NCBI GenBank assembly: GCA_950295325.1
Contig: OX485806.1
Location: forward strand, 42,656,001 to 42,720,000
Direction of reading: 5' to 3'
Length of the DNA: 64,000 nucleotides
From: Polytrichum commune
Lineage: Eukaryota; Streptophyta; Polytrichopsida; Polytrichales; Polytrichaceae
Both the position numbers and the translations under genes were made by a program. A model generated the notes under the pieces. It was not told the origin of the DNA. It was given only the letters and a program-made list of their open reading frames with translations, and did not search any database. Positions 1-13,837 of the stretch are shown piece by piece. Each line of letters opens with the position of its first letter. Positions within the stretch are counted from its first letter, which is position 1.

Positions 1-161
1 GACCTGATGGCTGAATCCAAAGTCAAAAACAACACAAAGCAACCACCTTAGGCCCCCTACTTACATGGAAAGCTTACCCAATTTCATTCAAGTCGCCTGT
101 AGAGCCCCTAAGCAGATGACTGAACTGCAAGCAAAATACATCACATATCTGCACTGCCAGG

Positions 162-181
162 GGGTGCCGTTGGCGGCACCC
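162..181. repeat. Conserved hairpin dyad of the satellite (first copy)
   Basis: GGGTGCCG, then TTGG, then CGGCACCC: an 8-bp perfect inverted repeat with a 4-base loop. It occurs once in nearly every 246-bp unit, always in the longer half. Rare variants are at about 15657, 16150 and 16393 (C to T in the left arm) and 21323. A diverged form is kept in the decayed edge near 21800. Its function is unknown; it could be a protein-binding site or simply a hairpin that fixed early in the repeat. Confidence 0.8.
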
Positions 182-3100
182 TCTTCTGAGGCTACACAAA
201 ATTCACAAACCCTGCCCACTTTCATACAAGTGCAGCTATCTAACCTCACCACATGGCTGAATCCAAAGTCAAAAACAACACAAAGCAACCACCTTAGCCC
301 GCCTACTTACATGGAAAGCCCACCCAATTTCATTCCAGTGGCCTGTAGGACCCCTAAGCAGATGACTGAACTGCAAGCAAAATACATCACATATCTGGCC
401 TGCCAGGGGGTGCCGTTGGCGGCACCCTCTTCTGAGGCTACACAAAATTCACAAACCCTGCCCACTTTCATACAAGTGCAGCTATCTAACCTGACCACAT
501 GGCTGAATCCAAAGTCAAAAACAACACAAAGCAACCACCTTAGCCCCCTTACTTACATGGAAAGCCCACCCAATTTCATTCAAGTCGCCTGTAGAGCCCC
601 TAACCAGATCACTGAACTGGAAGTAAAATACATCACATATCTGGCCTGGCAGGGGGTGCCGTTGGCGGCACCCTCTTCTGAGGCTACACAAAATTCACAA
701 ACCCTGCCCACTTTCATACAAGTGCAGCTATCTAACCTGACCTGATGGCTGAATCCAAAGTCAAAAACAACACAAAGCAACCACCTTAGGCCCCCTACTT
801 ACATGGAAAGCTTACCCAATTTCATTCAAGTCGCCTGTAGAGCCCCTAAGCAGATGACTGAACTGCAAGCAAAATACATCACATATCTGGCCTGCCAGGG
901 GGGTGCCGTTGGCGGCACCCTCTTCTGAGGCTAAACAAAATTCACAAACCCTGCCCACTTTCATACAAGTGCAGCTATCTAACCTGACCACATGGCTGAA
1001 TCCAAAGTCAAAAACAACACAAAGCAACCACCTTAGCCCCCCTACTTACATGGAAAGCCCACCCAATTTCATTCAAGTCGCCTGTAGAGCCCCTAACCAG
1101 ATGACTGAACTGCAAGTAAAATGCATCACATATCTGCATTGCCAGGGGGTGCCGTTGGCGGCACCCTCTTCTGAGGCTACACAAAATTCACAAACCCTGC
1201 CCACTTTCATACAAGTGCAGCTATCTAACCTGACCACATGGCTGAATCCAAAGTCAAAAACAACACAAAGCAACCACCTTAGGCCCCCTACTTACATGGA
1301 AAGCCCACCCAATTTCATTCAAGTCGCCTGTAGAGCCCCTAAGCAGATGACTGAACTGCAAGTAAAATGCATCACATATCTGCACTGCCAGGGGGTGCCG
1401 TTGGCGGCACCCTCTTCTGAGGCTACACAAAATTCACAAACCCTGCCCACTTTCATACAAGTGCAGCTATCTCACCTGACCACATGGCTGAATCCAAAGT
1501 CAAAAACAACACAAAGCAACCACCTTAGGCCCCCTACTTACATGGAAAGCCCACCCAATTTCATTCCAGTAGCCTGTAGGACCCCTAACCAGATGACTGA
1601 ACTGCAAGCAAAATACATCACATATCTGGCACGACAGGGGGTGCCGTTGGCGGCACCCTCTTCTGAGGCTACACAAAATTCACAAACCCTGCCCACTTTC
1701 ATACAAGTGCAGCTATCTCACCTGACCACATGGCTGAATCCAAAGTCAAAAACAACACAAAGCAACCACCTTAGGCCCCCTACTTACATGGAAAGCCCAC
1801 CCAATTTCATTCCAGTAGCCTGTAGGACCCCTAACCAGATGACTGAACTGCAAGCAAAATACATCACATATCTGGCACGGCAGGGGGTGCCGTTGGCGGC
1901 ACCCTCTTCTGAGGCTACACAAAATTCACAAACCCTGCCCACTTTCATACAAGTGCAGCTATCTCACCTGACCACATGGCTGAATCCAAAGTCAAAAACA
2001 ACACAAAGCAACCACCTTAGCCCCCTTACTTACATGGAAAGCCCACCCAATTTCATTCAAGTCGCCTGTAGAGCCCCTAACCAGATCACTGAACTGGAAG
2101 TAAAATACATCACATATCTGGCCTGCCAGGGGGTGCCGTTGGCGGCACCCTCTTCTGAGGCTACACAAAATTCACAAACCCTGCCCACTTTCATACAAGT
2201 GCAGCTATCCAACCTGACCTGATGGCTGAATCCAAAGTCAAAAACAACACAAAGCAACCACCTTAGGCCCCCTACTTACATGGAAAGCTTACCCAATTTC
2301 ATTCAAGTCGCCTGTAGAGCCCCTAAGCAGATGACTGAACTGCAAGTAAAATGCATCACATATCTGCACTGCCAGGGGGTGCCGTTGGCGGCACCCTCTT
2401 CTGAGGCTACACAAAATTCACAAACCCTGCCCACTTTCATACAAGTGCAGCTATCTAACCTGACCACATGGCTGAATCCAAAGTCAAAAACAACACAAAG
2501 CAACCACCTTAGCCCCCTTACTTACATGGAAAGCCCACCCAATTTCATTCAAGTCGCCTGTAGAGCCCCTAACCAGATGACTGAACTGCAAGTAAAATGC
2601 ATCACATATCTGCATTGCCAGGGGGTGCCGTTGGCGGCACCCTCTTCTGAGGCTACACAAAATTCACAAACCCTGCCCACTTTCATACAAGTGCAGCTAT
2701 CTAACCTGACCACATGGCTGAATCCAAAGTCAAAAACAACACAAAGCAACCACCTGAGGCCCCCTACTTACATGGAAAGCCCACCCAATTTCATTCAAGT
2801 GGCCTGTAGAGCCCCTAAGCAGATGACTGAACTGCAAGCAAAATACATCACATATCCGGCCTGCCAGGGGGTGCCGTTGGCGGCACCCTCTTCTGAGGCT
2901 ACACAAAATTCACAAACCCTGCCCACTTTCATACAAGTGCAGCTATCTAACCTGACCACATGGCTGAATCCAAAGTCAAAAACAACACAAAGCAACCACC
3001 TTAGGCCCCCTACTTACATGGAAAGCCCACCCAATTTCATTCAAGTCGCCTGTAGAGCCCCTAACCAGATGACTGAACTGCAAGTAAAATGCATCACATA

Positions 3101-4435
3101 TCTGCACTGCCAGGGGGTGCCGTTGGCGGCACCCTCTTCTGAGGCTACACAAAATTCACAAACCCTGCCCACTTTCATACAAGTGCAGCTATCTAACCTG
3201 ACCACATGGCTGAATCCAAAGTCAAAAACAACACAAAGCAACGACCTTAGGCCCCCTACTTACATGGAAAGCCCACCCAATTTCATTCAAGTCGCCTGTA
3301 GAGCCCCTAACCAGATGACTGAACTGCAAGTAAAATGCATCACATATCTGCACTGCCAGGGGGTGCCGTTGGCGGCACCCTCTTCTGAGGCTACACAAAA
3401 TTCACAAACCCTGCCCACTTTCATACAAGTGCAGCTATCTAACCTGACCACATGGCTGAATCCAAAGTCAAAAACAACACAAAGCAACCACCTTAGGCCC
3501 CCTACTTACATGGAAAGCCCACCCAATTTCATTCCAGTAGCCTGTAGGACCCCTAACCAGATGACTGAACTGCAAGTAAAATGCATCACATATCTGCACT
3601 GCCAGGGGGTGCCGTTGGCGGCACCCTCTTCTGAGGCTACACAAAATTCGCAAACCCTGCCCACTTTCATACAAGTGCAGCTATCTAACCTGACCACATG
3701 GCTGAATCCAAAGTCAAAAACAACACAAAGCAACCACCTTAGCCCCCTACTTACATGGAAAGCCCACCCAATTTCATTCAAGTCGCCTGTAGGGCCCCTA
3801 AGCAGATGACTGAACTGCAAGTAAAATGCATCACATATCTGCACTGCCAGGGGGTGCCGTTGGCGGCACCCTCTTCTGAGGCTAAACAAAATTCACAAAC
3901 CCTGCCCACTTTCATACAAGTGCAGCTATCTAACCTCACCACATGGCTGAATCCAAAGTCAAAAACAACACAAAGCAACCACCTTAGCCCCCCTACTTAC
4001 ATGGAAAGCCCACCCAATTTCATTCAAGTCGCCTGTAGAGCCCCTAACCAGATGACTGAACTGCAAGTAAAATGCATCACATATCTGCACTGCCAGAGGG
4101 TGCCGTTGGCGGCACCCTCTTCTGAGGCTACACAAAATTCACAAACCCTGCCCACTTTCATACAAGTGCAGCTATCTAACCTGACCACATGGCTGAATCC
4201 AAAGTCAAAAACAACACAAAGCAACGACCTTAGGCCCCCTACTTACATGGAAAGCCCACCCAATTTCATTCAAGTCGCCTGTAGAGCCCCTAACCAGATG
4301 ACTGAACTGCAAGTAAAATGCATCACATATCTGCACTGCCAGGGGGTGCCGTTGGCGGCACCCTCTTCTGAGGCTACACAAAATTCACAAACCCTGCCCA
4401 CTTTCATACAAGTGCAGCTATCTAACCTGACCTGA

Positions 4436-6680
4436 TGGCAGAATCCAAAGTCAAAAACAACACAAAGCAACCACCTTAGCCCCCTACTTACATGGAAAGC
4501 CCACCCAATTTCATTCCAGTAGCCTGTAGGACCCCTAAGCAGAAGACTGAACTGCAAGCAAAATACATCACATATCTGGCCTGCCAGGGGGTGCCGTTGG
4601 CGGCACCCTCTTCTGAGGCTACACAAAATTCACAAACCCTGCCCACTTTCATACAAGTGCAGCTATCTAACCTCACCACATGGCTGAATCCAAAGTCAAA
4701 AACAACACAAAGCAACCACCTTAGCCCCCCTACTTACATGGAAAGCCCACCCAATTTCATTCCAGTGGCCTGTAGGACCCCTAAGCAGATGACTGAACTG
4801 CAAGCAAAATACATCACATATCTGGCCTGCCAGGGGGTGCCGTTGGCGGCACCCTCTTCTGAGGCTACACAAAATTCACAAACCCTGCCCACTTTCATAC
4901 AAGTGCAGCTATCTAACCTGACCTGATGGCAGAATCCAAAGTCAAAAACAACACAAAGCAACCACCTTAGCCCCCCTACTTACATGGAAAGCCCACCCAA
5001 TTTCATTCAAGTCGCCTGTAGAGCCCTAAGCAGATGACTGAACTGCAAGTAAAATACATCACATATCTGGCCTGCCAGGGGGTGCCGTTGGCGGCACCCT
5101 CTTCTGAGGCTACACAAAATTCACAAACCCTGCCCACTTTCATACAAGTGCAGCTATCTAACCTGACCACATGGCTGAATCCAAAGTCAAAAACAACACA
5201 AAGCAACCACCTTAGGCCCCCTACTTACATGGAAAGCCCACCCAATTTCATTCAAGTCGCATGTAGAGCCCCTAACCAGATGACTGAACTGCAAGTAAAA
5301 TGCATCACATATCTGGCCTGGCAGGGGGTGCCGTTGGCGGCACCCTCTTCTGAGGCTACACAAAATTCACAAACCCTGCCCACTTTCATACAAGTGCAGC
5401 TATCTAACCTGACCTGATGGCTGAATCCAAAGTCAAAAACAACACAAAGCAACCACCTTAGCCCCCTACTTACATGGAAAGCCCACCCAATTTCATTCCA
5501 GTGGCCTGTAGGACCCCTAAGCAGATGACTGAACTGCAAGCAAAATACATCACATATCTGGCCTGCCAGGGGGTGCCGTTGGCGGCACCCTCTTCTGAGG
5601 CTACACAAAATTCACAAACCCTGCCCACTTTCATACAAGTGCAGCTATCTAACCTCACCACATGGCTGAATCCAAAGTCAAAAACAACACAAAGCAACCA
5701 CCTTAGCCCCCCTACTTACATGGAAAGCCCACCCAATTTCATTCCAGTGGCCTGTAGGACCCCTAAGCAGATGACTGAACTGCAAGCAAAATACATCACA
5801 TATCTGGCCTGCCAGGGGGTGCCGTTGGCGGCACCCTCTTCTGAGGCTACACAAAATTCACAAACCCTGCCCACTTTCATACAAGTGCAGCTATCTAACC
5901 TGACCTGATGGCAGAATCCAAAGTCAAAAACAACACAAAGCAACCACCTTAGCCCCCCTACTTACATGGAAAGCCCACCCAATTTCATTCAAGTCGCCTG
6001 TAGAGCCCTAAGCAGATGACTGAACTGCAAGTAAAATACATCACATATCTGGCCTGCCAGGGGGTGCCGTTGGCGGCACCCTCTTCTGAGGCTACACAAA
6101 ATTCACAAACCCTGCCCACTTTCATACAAGTGCAGCTATCTAACCTGACCACATGGCTGAATCCAAAGTCAAAAACAACACAAAGCAACCACCTTAGGCC
6201 CCCTACTTACATGGAAAGCCCACCCAATTTCATTCAAGTCGCATGTAGAGCCCCTAACCAGATGACTGAACTGCAAGTAAAATGCATCACATATCTGGCC
6301 TGGCAGGGGGTGCCGTTGGCGGCACCCTCTTCTGAGGCTACACAAAATTCACAAACCCTGCCCACTTTCATACAAGTGCAGCTATCTAACCTGACCTGAT
6401 GGCTGAATCCAAAGTCAAAAACAACACAAAGCAACCACCTTAGCCCCCTACTTACATGGAAAGCCCACCCAATTTCATTCCAGTGGCCTGTAGGACCCCT
6501 AAGCAGATGACTGAACTGCAAGCAAAATAAATCACATATCTGGCCTGGCAGGGGGTGCCGTTGGCGGCACCCTCTTCTGAGGCTACACAAAATTCACAAA
6601 CCCTGCCCACTTTCATACAAGTGCAGCTATCTAACCTGACCACATGGCTGAATCCAAAGTCAAAAACAACACAAAGCAAC
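4436..6680 (+). repeat. Higher-order repeat of four satellite units (982 bp)
   Basis: A block of four units (982 bp, because two units lack one base each) is repeated next to itself. Diagnostic variants recur at exactly 982-bp spacing: CTGATGGCAG at about 4923 and 5905, the single-base-deleted GAGCCCTAAGC at about 5022 and 6004, and the GTCGCATG variant at about 5257 and 6239. A third, more diverged copy begins near 6400. This points to recent unequal exchange or segmental duplication inside the array. Confidence 0.85.
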
Positions 6681-9600
6681 CACCTTAGGCCCCCTACTTA
6701 CATGGAAAGCCCACCCAATTTCATTCAAGTCGCCTGTAGGGCCCCTAAGCAGATGACTGAACTGCAAGTAAAATGCATCACATATCTGCACTGCCAGGGG
6801 GTGCCGTTGGCGGCACCCTCTTCTGAGGCTACACAAAATTCACAAACCCTGCCCACTTTCATACAAGTGCAGCTATCTAACCTGACCACATGGCTGAATC
6901 CAAAGTCAAAAACAACACAAAGCAACCACCTTAGGCCCCCTACTTACATGGAAAGCCCACCCAATTTCATTCAAGTCGCCTGTAGAGCCCCTAAGCAGAT
7001 GACTGAACTGCAAGCAAAATACATCACATATCTGGCCTGCCAGGGGGGTGCCGTTGGCGGCACCCTCTTCTGAGGCTAAACAAAATTCACAAACCCTGCC
7101 CACTTTCATACAAGTGCAGCTATCTAACCTGACCACATGGCTGAATCCAAAGTCAAAAACAACACAAAGCAACCACCTTAGGCCCCCTACTTACATGGAA
7201 AGCCCACCCAATTTCATTCAAGTCGCCTGTAGAGCCCCTAACCAGATGACTGAACTGGAAGTAAAATGCATCACATATCTGCACTGCCAGGGGGTGCCGT
7301 TGGCGGCACCCTCTTCTGAGGCTACACAAAATTCACAAACCCTGCCCACTTTCATACAAGTGCAGCTATCTCACCTGACCACATGGCTGAATCCAAAGTC
7401 AAAAACAACACAAAGCAACCACCTTAGGCCCCCTACTTACATGGAAAGCCCACCCAATTTCATTCAAGTCGCCTGTAGAGCCCCTAACCAGATGACTGAA
7501 CTGCAAGTAAAATGCATCACATATCTGCATTGCCAGGGGGTGCCGTTGGCGGCACCCTCTTCTGAGGCTACACAAAATTAACAAACCCTGCCCACTTTCA
7601 TACAAGTGCAGCTATCTAACCTGACCACATGGCTGAATCCAAAGTCAAAAACAACACAAAGCAACCACCTTAGGCCCCCTACTTACATGGAAAGCCCACC
7701 CAATTTCATTCAAGTCGCCTGTAGAGCCCCTAACCAGATGACTGAACTGCAAGTAAAATGCATCACATATCTGCATTGCCAGGGGGTGCCGTTGGCGGCA
7801 CCCTCTTCTGAGGCTACACAAAATTCTCAAACCCTGCCCACTTTCATACAAGTGCAGCTATCTCACCTGACCACATGGCTGAATCCAAAGTCAAAAACAA
7901 CACAAAGCAACCACCTTAGGCCCCCTACTTACATGGAAAACCCACCCAATTTCATTCCAGTAGCCTGTAGGACCCCTAACCAGATGATTGAACTGCAAGC
8001 AAAATACATCACATATCTGGCCTGCCAGGGGGTGCCGTTGGCGGCACCCTCTTCTGAGGCTACACAAAATTCACAAACCCTGCCCACTTTCATACAAGTG
8101 CAGCTATCTCACCTGACCACATGGCTGAATCCAAAGTCAAAAACAACACAAAGCAACCACCTTAGGCCCCCTACTTACATGGAAAGCCCACCCAATTTCA
8201 TTCAAGTCGCCTGTAGAGCCCCTAACCAGATGACTGAACTGCAAGTAAAATGCATCACATATCTGCACTGCCAGGGGGTGCCGTTGGCGGCACCCTCTTC
8301 TGAGGCTACACAAAATTCACAAACCCTGCCCACTTTCATACAAGTGCAGCTATCTCACCTGACCACATGGCTGAATCCAAAGTCAAAAACAACACAAAGC
8401 AACCACCTTAGCCCCCCTACTTACATGGAAAGCCCACCCAATTTCATTCAAGTCGCCTGTAGAGCCCCTAAGCAGATGACTGAACTGCAAGCAAAATACA
8501 TCACATATCCGGCCTGCCAGGGGGTGCCGTTGGCGGCACCCTCTTCTGAGGCTACACAAAATTCACAAACCCTGCCCACTTTCATACAAGTGCAGCTATC
8601 TAACCTGACCACATGGCTGAATCCAAAGTCAAAAACAACACAAAGCAACCACCTTAGGCCCCCTACTTACATGGAAAGCCCACCCAATTTCATTCAAGTC
8701 GCCTGTAGAGCCCTTAACCAGATGACTGAACTGCAAGTAAAATGCATCACATATCTGCACTGCCAGGGGGTGCCGTTGGCGGCACCCTCTTCTGAGGCTA
8801 CACAAAATTCACAAACCCTGCCCACTTTCATACAAGTGCAGCTATCTAACCTGACCACATGGCTGAATCCAAAGTCAAAAACAACACAAAGCAACCACCT
8901 TAGCCCCCCTACTTACATGGAAAGCCCACCCAATTTCATTCCAGTGGCCTGTAGGACCCCTAAGCAGATGACTGAACTGCAAGCAAAATACATCACATAT
9001 CCGGCCTGCCAGGGGGTGCCGTTGGCGGCACCCTCTTCTGAGGCTACACAAAATTCACAAACCCTGCCCACTTTCATACAAGTGCAGCTATCTAACCTGA
9101 CCACATGGCTGAATCCAAAGTCAAAAACAACACAAAGCAACCACCTTAGGCCCCCTACTTACATGGAAAGCCCACCCAATTTCATTCAAGTCGCCTGTAG
9201 AGCCCCTAAGCAGATGACTGAACTGCAAGCAAAATACATCACATATCTGGCCTGCCAGGGGGGTGCCGTTGGCGGCACCCTCTTCTGAGGCTAAACAAAA
9301 TTCACAAACCCTGCCCACTTTCATACAAGTGCAGCTATCTAACCTGACCACATGGCTGAATCCAAAGTCAAAAACAACACAAAGCAACCACCTTAGCCCC
9401 CCTACTTACATGGAAAGCCCACCCAATTTCATTCCAGTAGCCTGTAGGACCCCTAACCAGATGACTGAACTGCAAGTAAAATACATCACATATCTGGCCT
9501 GGCAGGGGGTGCCGTTGGCGGCACCCTCTTCTGAGGCTACACAAAATTCACAAACCCTGCCCACTTTCATACAAGTGCAGCTATCTCACCTGACCACATG

Positions 9601-9901
9601 GCTGAATCCAAAGTCAAAAACAACACAAAGCAACCACCTTAGCCCCCCTACTTACATGGAAAGCCCACCCAATTTCATTCCAGTAGCCTGTAGGACCCCT
9701 AACCAGATGACTGAACTGCAAGCAAAATACATCACATATCTGGCCTGGCAGGGGGTGCCGTTGGCGGCACCCTCTTCTGAGGCTACACAAAATTCACAAA
9801 CCCTGCCCACTTTCATACAAGTGCAGCTATCTAACCTGACCACATGGCTGAATCCAAAGTCAAAAACAACACAAAGCAACCACCTTAGGCCCCCTACTTA
9901 C

Positions 9902-12900
9902 ATGGAAAGCCCACCCAATTTCATTCAAGTCGCCTGTAGAGCCCCTAACCAGATGACTGAACTGCAAGTAAAATGCATCACATATCTGCATTGCCAGGGG
10001 GTGCCGTTGGCGGCACCCTCTTCTGAGGCTACACAAAATTCACAAACCCTGCCCACTTTCATACAAGTGCAGCTATCTCACCTGACCACATGGCTGAATC
10101 CAAAGTCAAAAACAACACAAAGCAACCACCTTAGGCCCCCTACTTACATGGAAAACCCACCCAATTTCATTCCAGTAGCCTGTAGGACCCCTAACCAGAT
10201 GATTGAACTGCAAGCAAAATACATCACATATCTGGCCTGCCAGGGGGTGCCGTTGGCGGCACCCTCTTCTGAGGCTACACAAAATTCACAAACCCTGCCC
10301 ACTTTCATACAAGTGCAGCTATCTCACCTGACCACATGGCTGAATCCAAAGTCAAAAACAACACAAAGCAACCACCTTAGGCCCCCTACTTACATGGAAA
10401 GCCCACCCAATTTCATTCAAGTCGCCTGTAGAGCCCCTAAGCAGATGACTGAACTGCAAGCAAAATACATCACATATCCGGCCTGCCAGGGGGTGCCGTT
10501 GGCGGCACCCTCTTCTGAGGCTACACAAAATTCACAAACCCTGCCCACTTTCATACAAGTGCAGCTATCTAACCTGACCACATGGCTGAATCCAAAGTCA
10601 AAAACAACACAAAGCAACCACCTTAGGCCCCCTACTTACATGGAAAACCCACCCAATTTCATTCCAGTAGCCTGTAGGACCCCTAACCAGATGAATGAAC
10701 TGCAAGCAAAATACATCACATATCTGGCCTGCCAGGGGGTGCCGTTGGCGGCACCCTCTTCTGAGGCTACACAAAATTCACAAACCCTGCCCACTTTCAT
10801 ACATGTGCAGCTATCTCACCTGACCACATGGCTGAATCCAAAGTCAAAAACAACACAAAGCAACCACCTTAGGCCCCCTACTTACATGGAAAGCCCACCC
10901 AATTTCATTCAAGTCGCCTGTAGAGCCCCTAAGCAGATGACTGAACTGCAAGCAAAATACATCACATATCCGGCCTGCCAGGGGGTGCCGTTGGCGGCAC
11001 CCTCTTCTGAGGCTACACAAAATTCACAAACCCTGCCCACTTTCATACAAGTGCAGCTATCTAACCTGACCACATGGCTGAATCCAAAGTCAAAAACAAC
11101 ACAAAGCAACCACCTTAGGCCCCCTACTTACATGGAAAGCCCACCCAATTTCATTCAAGTCGCCTGTAGAGCCCCTAACCAGATGACTGAACTGCAAGTA
11201 AAATGCATCACATATCTGCACTGCCAGGGGGTGCCGTTGGCGGCACCCTCTTCTGAGGCTACACAAAATTCACAAACCCTGCCCACTTTCATACAAGTGC
11301 AGCTATCTAACCTGACCACATGGCTGAATCCAAAGTCAAAAACAACACAAAGCAACCACCTTAGCCCCCCTACTTACATGGAAAGCCCACCCAATTTCAT
11401 TCCAGTGGCCTGTAGGACCCCTAAGCAGATGACTGAACTGCAAGCAAAATACATCACATATCCGGCCTGCCAGGGGGTGCCGTTGGCGGCACCCTCTTCT
11501 GAGGCTACACAAAATTCACAAACCCTGCCCACTTTCATACAAGTGCAGCTATCTAACCTGACCACATGGCTGAATCCAAAGTCAAAAACAACACAAAGCA
11601 ACCACCTTAGGCCCCCTACTTACATGGAAAGCCCACCCAATTTCATTCAAGTCGCCTGTAGAGCCCCTAACCAGATGACTGAACTGCAAGTAAAATGCAT
11701 CACATATCTGCACTGCCAGGGGGTGCCGTTGGCGGCACCCTCTTCTGAGGCTACACAAACTTCGCAAACCCTGCCCACTTTCATACAAGTGCAGCTATCT
11801 CACCTGACCACATGGCTGAATCCAAAGTCAAAAACAACACAAAGCAACCACCTTAGGCCCCCTACTTACATGGAAAGCCCACCCAATTTCATTCAAGTCG
11901 CCTGTAGATCCCCTAAGCAGATGACTGAACTGCAAGCAAAATACATCACATATCCGGCCTGCCAGGGGGTGCCGTTGGCGGCACCCTCTTCTGAGGCTAC
12001 ACAAAATTCACAAACCCTGCCCACTTTCATACAAGTGCAGCTATCTAACCTGACCACATGGCTGAATCCAAAGTCAAAAACAACACAAAGCAACCACCTT
12101 AGGCCCCCTACTTACATGGAAAGCCCACCCAATTTCATTCAAGTCGCCTGTAGAGCCCCTAACCAGATGACTGAACTGCAAGTAAAATGCATCACATATC
12201 TGCATTGCCAGGGGGTGCCGTTGGCGGCACCCTCTTCTGAGGCTACACAAAATTCTCAAACCCTGCCCACTTTCATACAAGTGCAGCTATCTCACCTGAC
12301 CACATGGCTGAATCCAAAGTCAAAAACAACACAAAGCAACCACCTTAGGCCCCCTACTTACATGGAAAACCCACCCAATTTCATTCCAGTAGCCTGTAGG
12401 ACCCCTAACCAGATGATTGAACTGCAAGCAAAATACATCACATATCTGGCCTGCCAGGGGGTGCCGTTGGCGGCACCCTCTTCTGAGGCTACACAAAATT
12501 CACAAACCCTGCCCACTTTCATACAAGTGCAGCTATCTCACCTGACCACATGGCTGAATCCAAAGTCAAAAACAACACAAAGCAACCACCTTAGGCCCCC
12601 TACTTACATGGAAAGCCCACCCAATTTCATTCAAGTCGCCTGTAGATCCCCTAAGCAGATGACTGAACTGCAAGCAAAATACATCACATATCCGGCCTGC
12701 CAGGGGGTGCCGTTGGCGGCACCCTCTTCTGAGGCTACACAAAATTCACAAACCCTGCCCACTTTCATACAAGTGCAGCTATCTAACCTGACCACATGGC
12801 TGAATCCAAAGTCAAAAACAACACAAAGCAACCACCTTAGGCCCCCTACTTACATGGAAAACCCACCCAATTTCATTCCAGTAGCCTGTAGGACCCCTAA

Positions 12901-13837
12901 CCAGATGATTGAACTGCAAGCAAAATACATCACATATCTGGCCTGCCAGGGGGTGCCGTTGGCGGCACCCTCTTCTGAGGCTACACAAAATTCACAAACC
13001 CTGCCCACTTTCATACATGTGCAGCTATCTCACCTGACCACATGGCTGAATCCAAAGTCAAAAACAACACAAAGCAACCACCTTAGGCCCCCTACTTACA
13101 TGGAAAGCCCACCCAATTTCATTCAAGTCGCCTGTAGAGCCCCTAAGCAGATGACTGAACTGCAAGCAAAATACATCACATATCCGGCCTGCCAGGGGGT
13201 GCCGTTGGCGGCACCCTCTTCTGAGGCTACACAAAATTCACAAACCCTGCCCACTTTCATACAAGTGCAGCTATCGAACCTGACCACATGGCTGAATCCA
13301 AAGTCAAAAACAACACAAAGCAACCACCTTAGGCCCCCTACTTACATGGAAAGCCCACCCAATTTCATTCAAGTCGCCTGTAGAGCCCCTAACCAGATGA
13401 CTGAACTGCAAGTAAAATGCATCACATATCTGCACTGCCAGGGGGTGCCGTTGGCGGCACCCTCTTCTGAGGCTACACAAAATTCACAAACCCTGCCCAC
13501 TTTCATACAAGTGCAGCTATCTAACCTGACCACATGGCTGAATCCAAAGTCAAAAACAACACAAAGCAACCACCTTAGCCCCCCTACTTACATGGAAAGC
13601 CCACCCAATTTCATTCCAGTGGCCTGTAGGACCCCTAAGCAGATGACTGAACTGCAAGCAAAATACATCACATATCCGGCCTGCCAGGGGGTGCCGTTGG
13701 CGGCACCCTCTTCTGAGGCTACACAAAATTCACAAACCCTGCCCACTTTCATACAAGTGCAGCTATCTAACCTGACCACATGGCTGAATCCAAAGTCAAA
13801 AACAACACAAAGCAACCACCTTAGCCCCCCTACTTAC
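9902..13837 (+). repeat. Higher-order repeat of nine satellite units (2214 bp)
   Basis: Unit variants starting at 9902 recur in the same order from 12116, a shift of nine units (2214 bp). Shared markers are the TGGAAAACCC variant at 10148 and 12362, the ACATGTGCAG variant near 10801 and 13015, and the same succession of unit types at 10394 to 11378 and 12608 to 13592. Some of these types also occur in other combinations between 7687 and 9163, so the array is a mosaic of shuffled blocks. Confidence 0.8.
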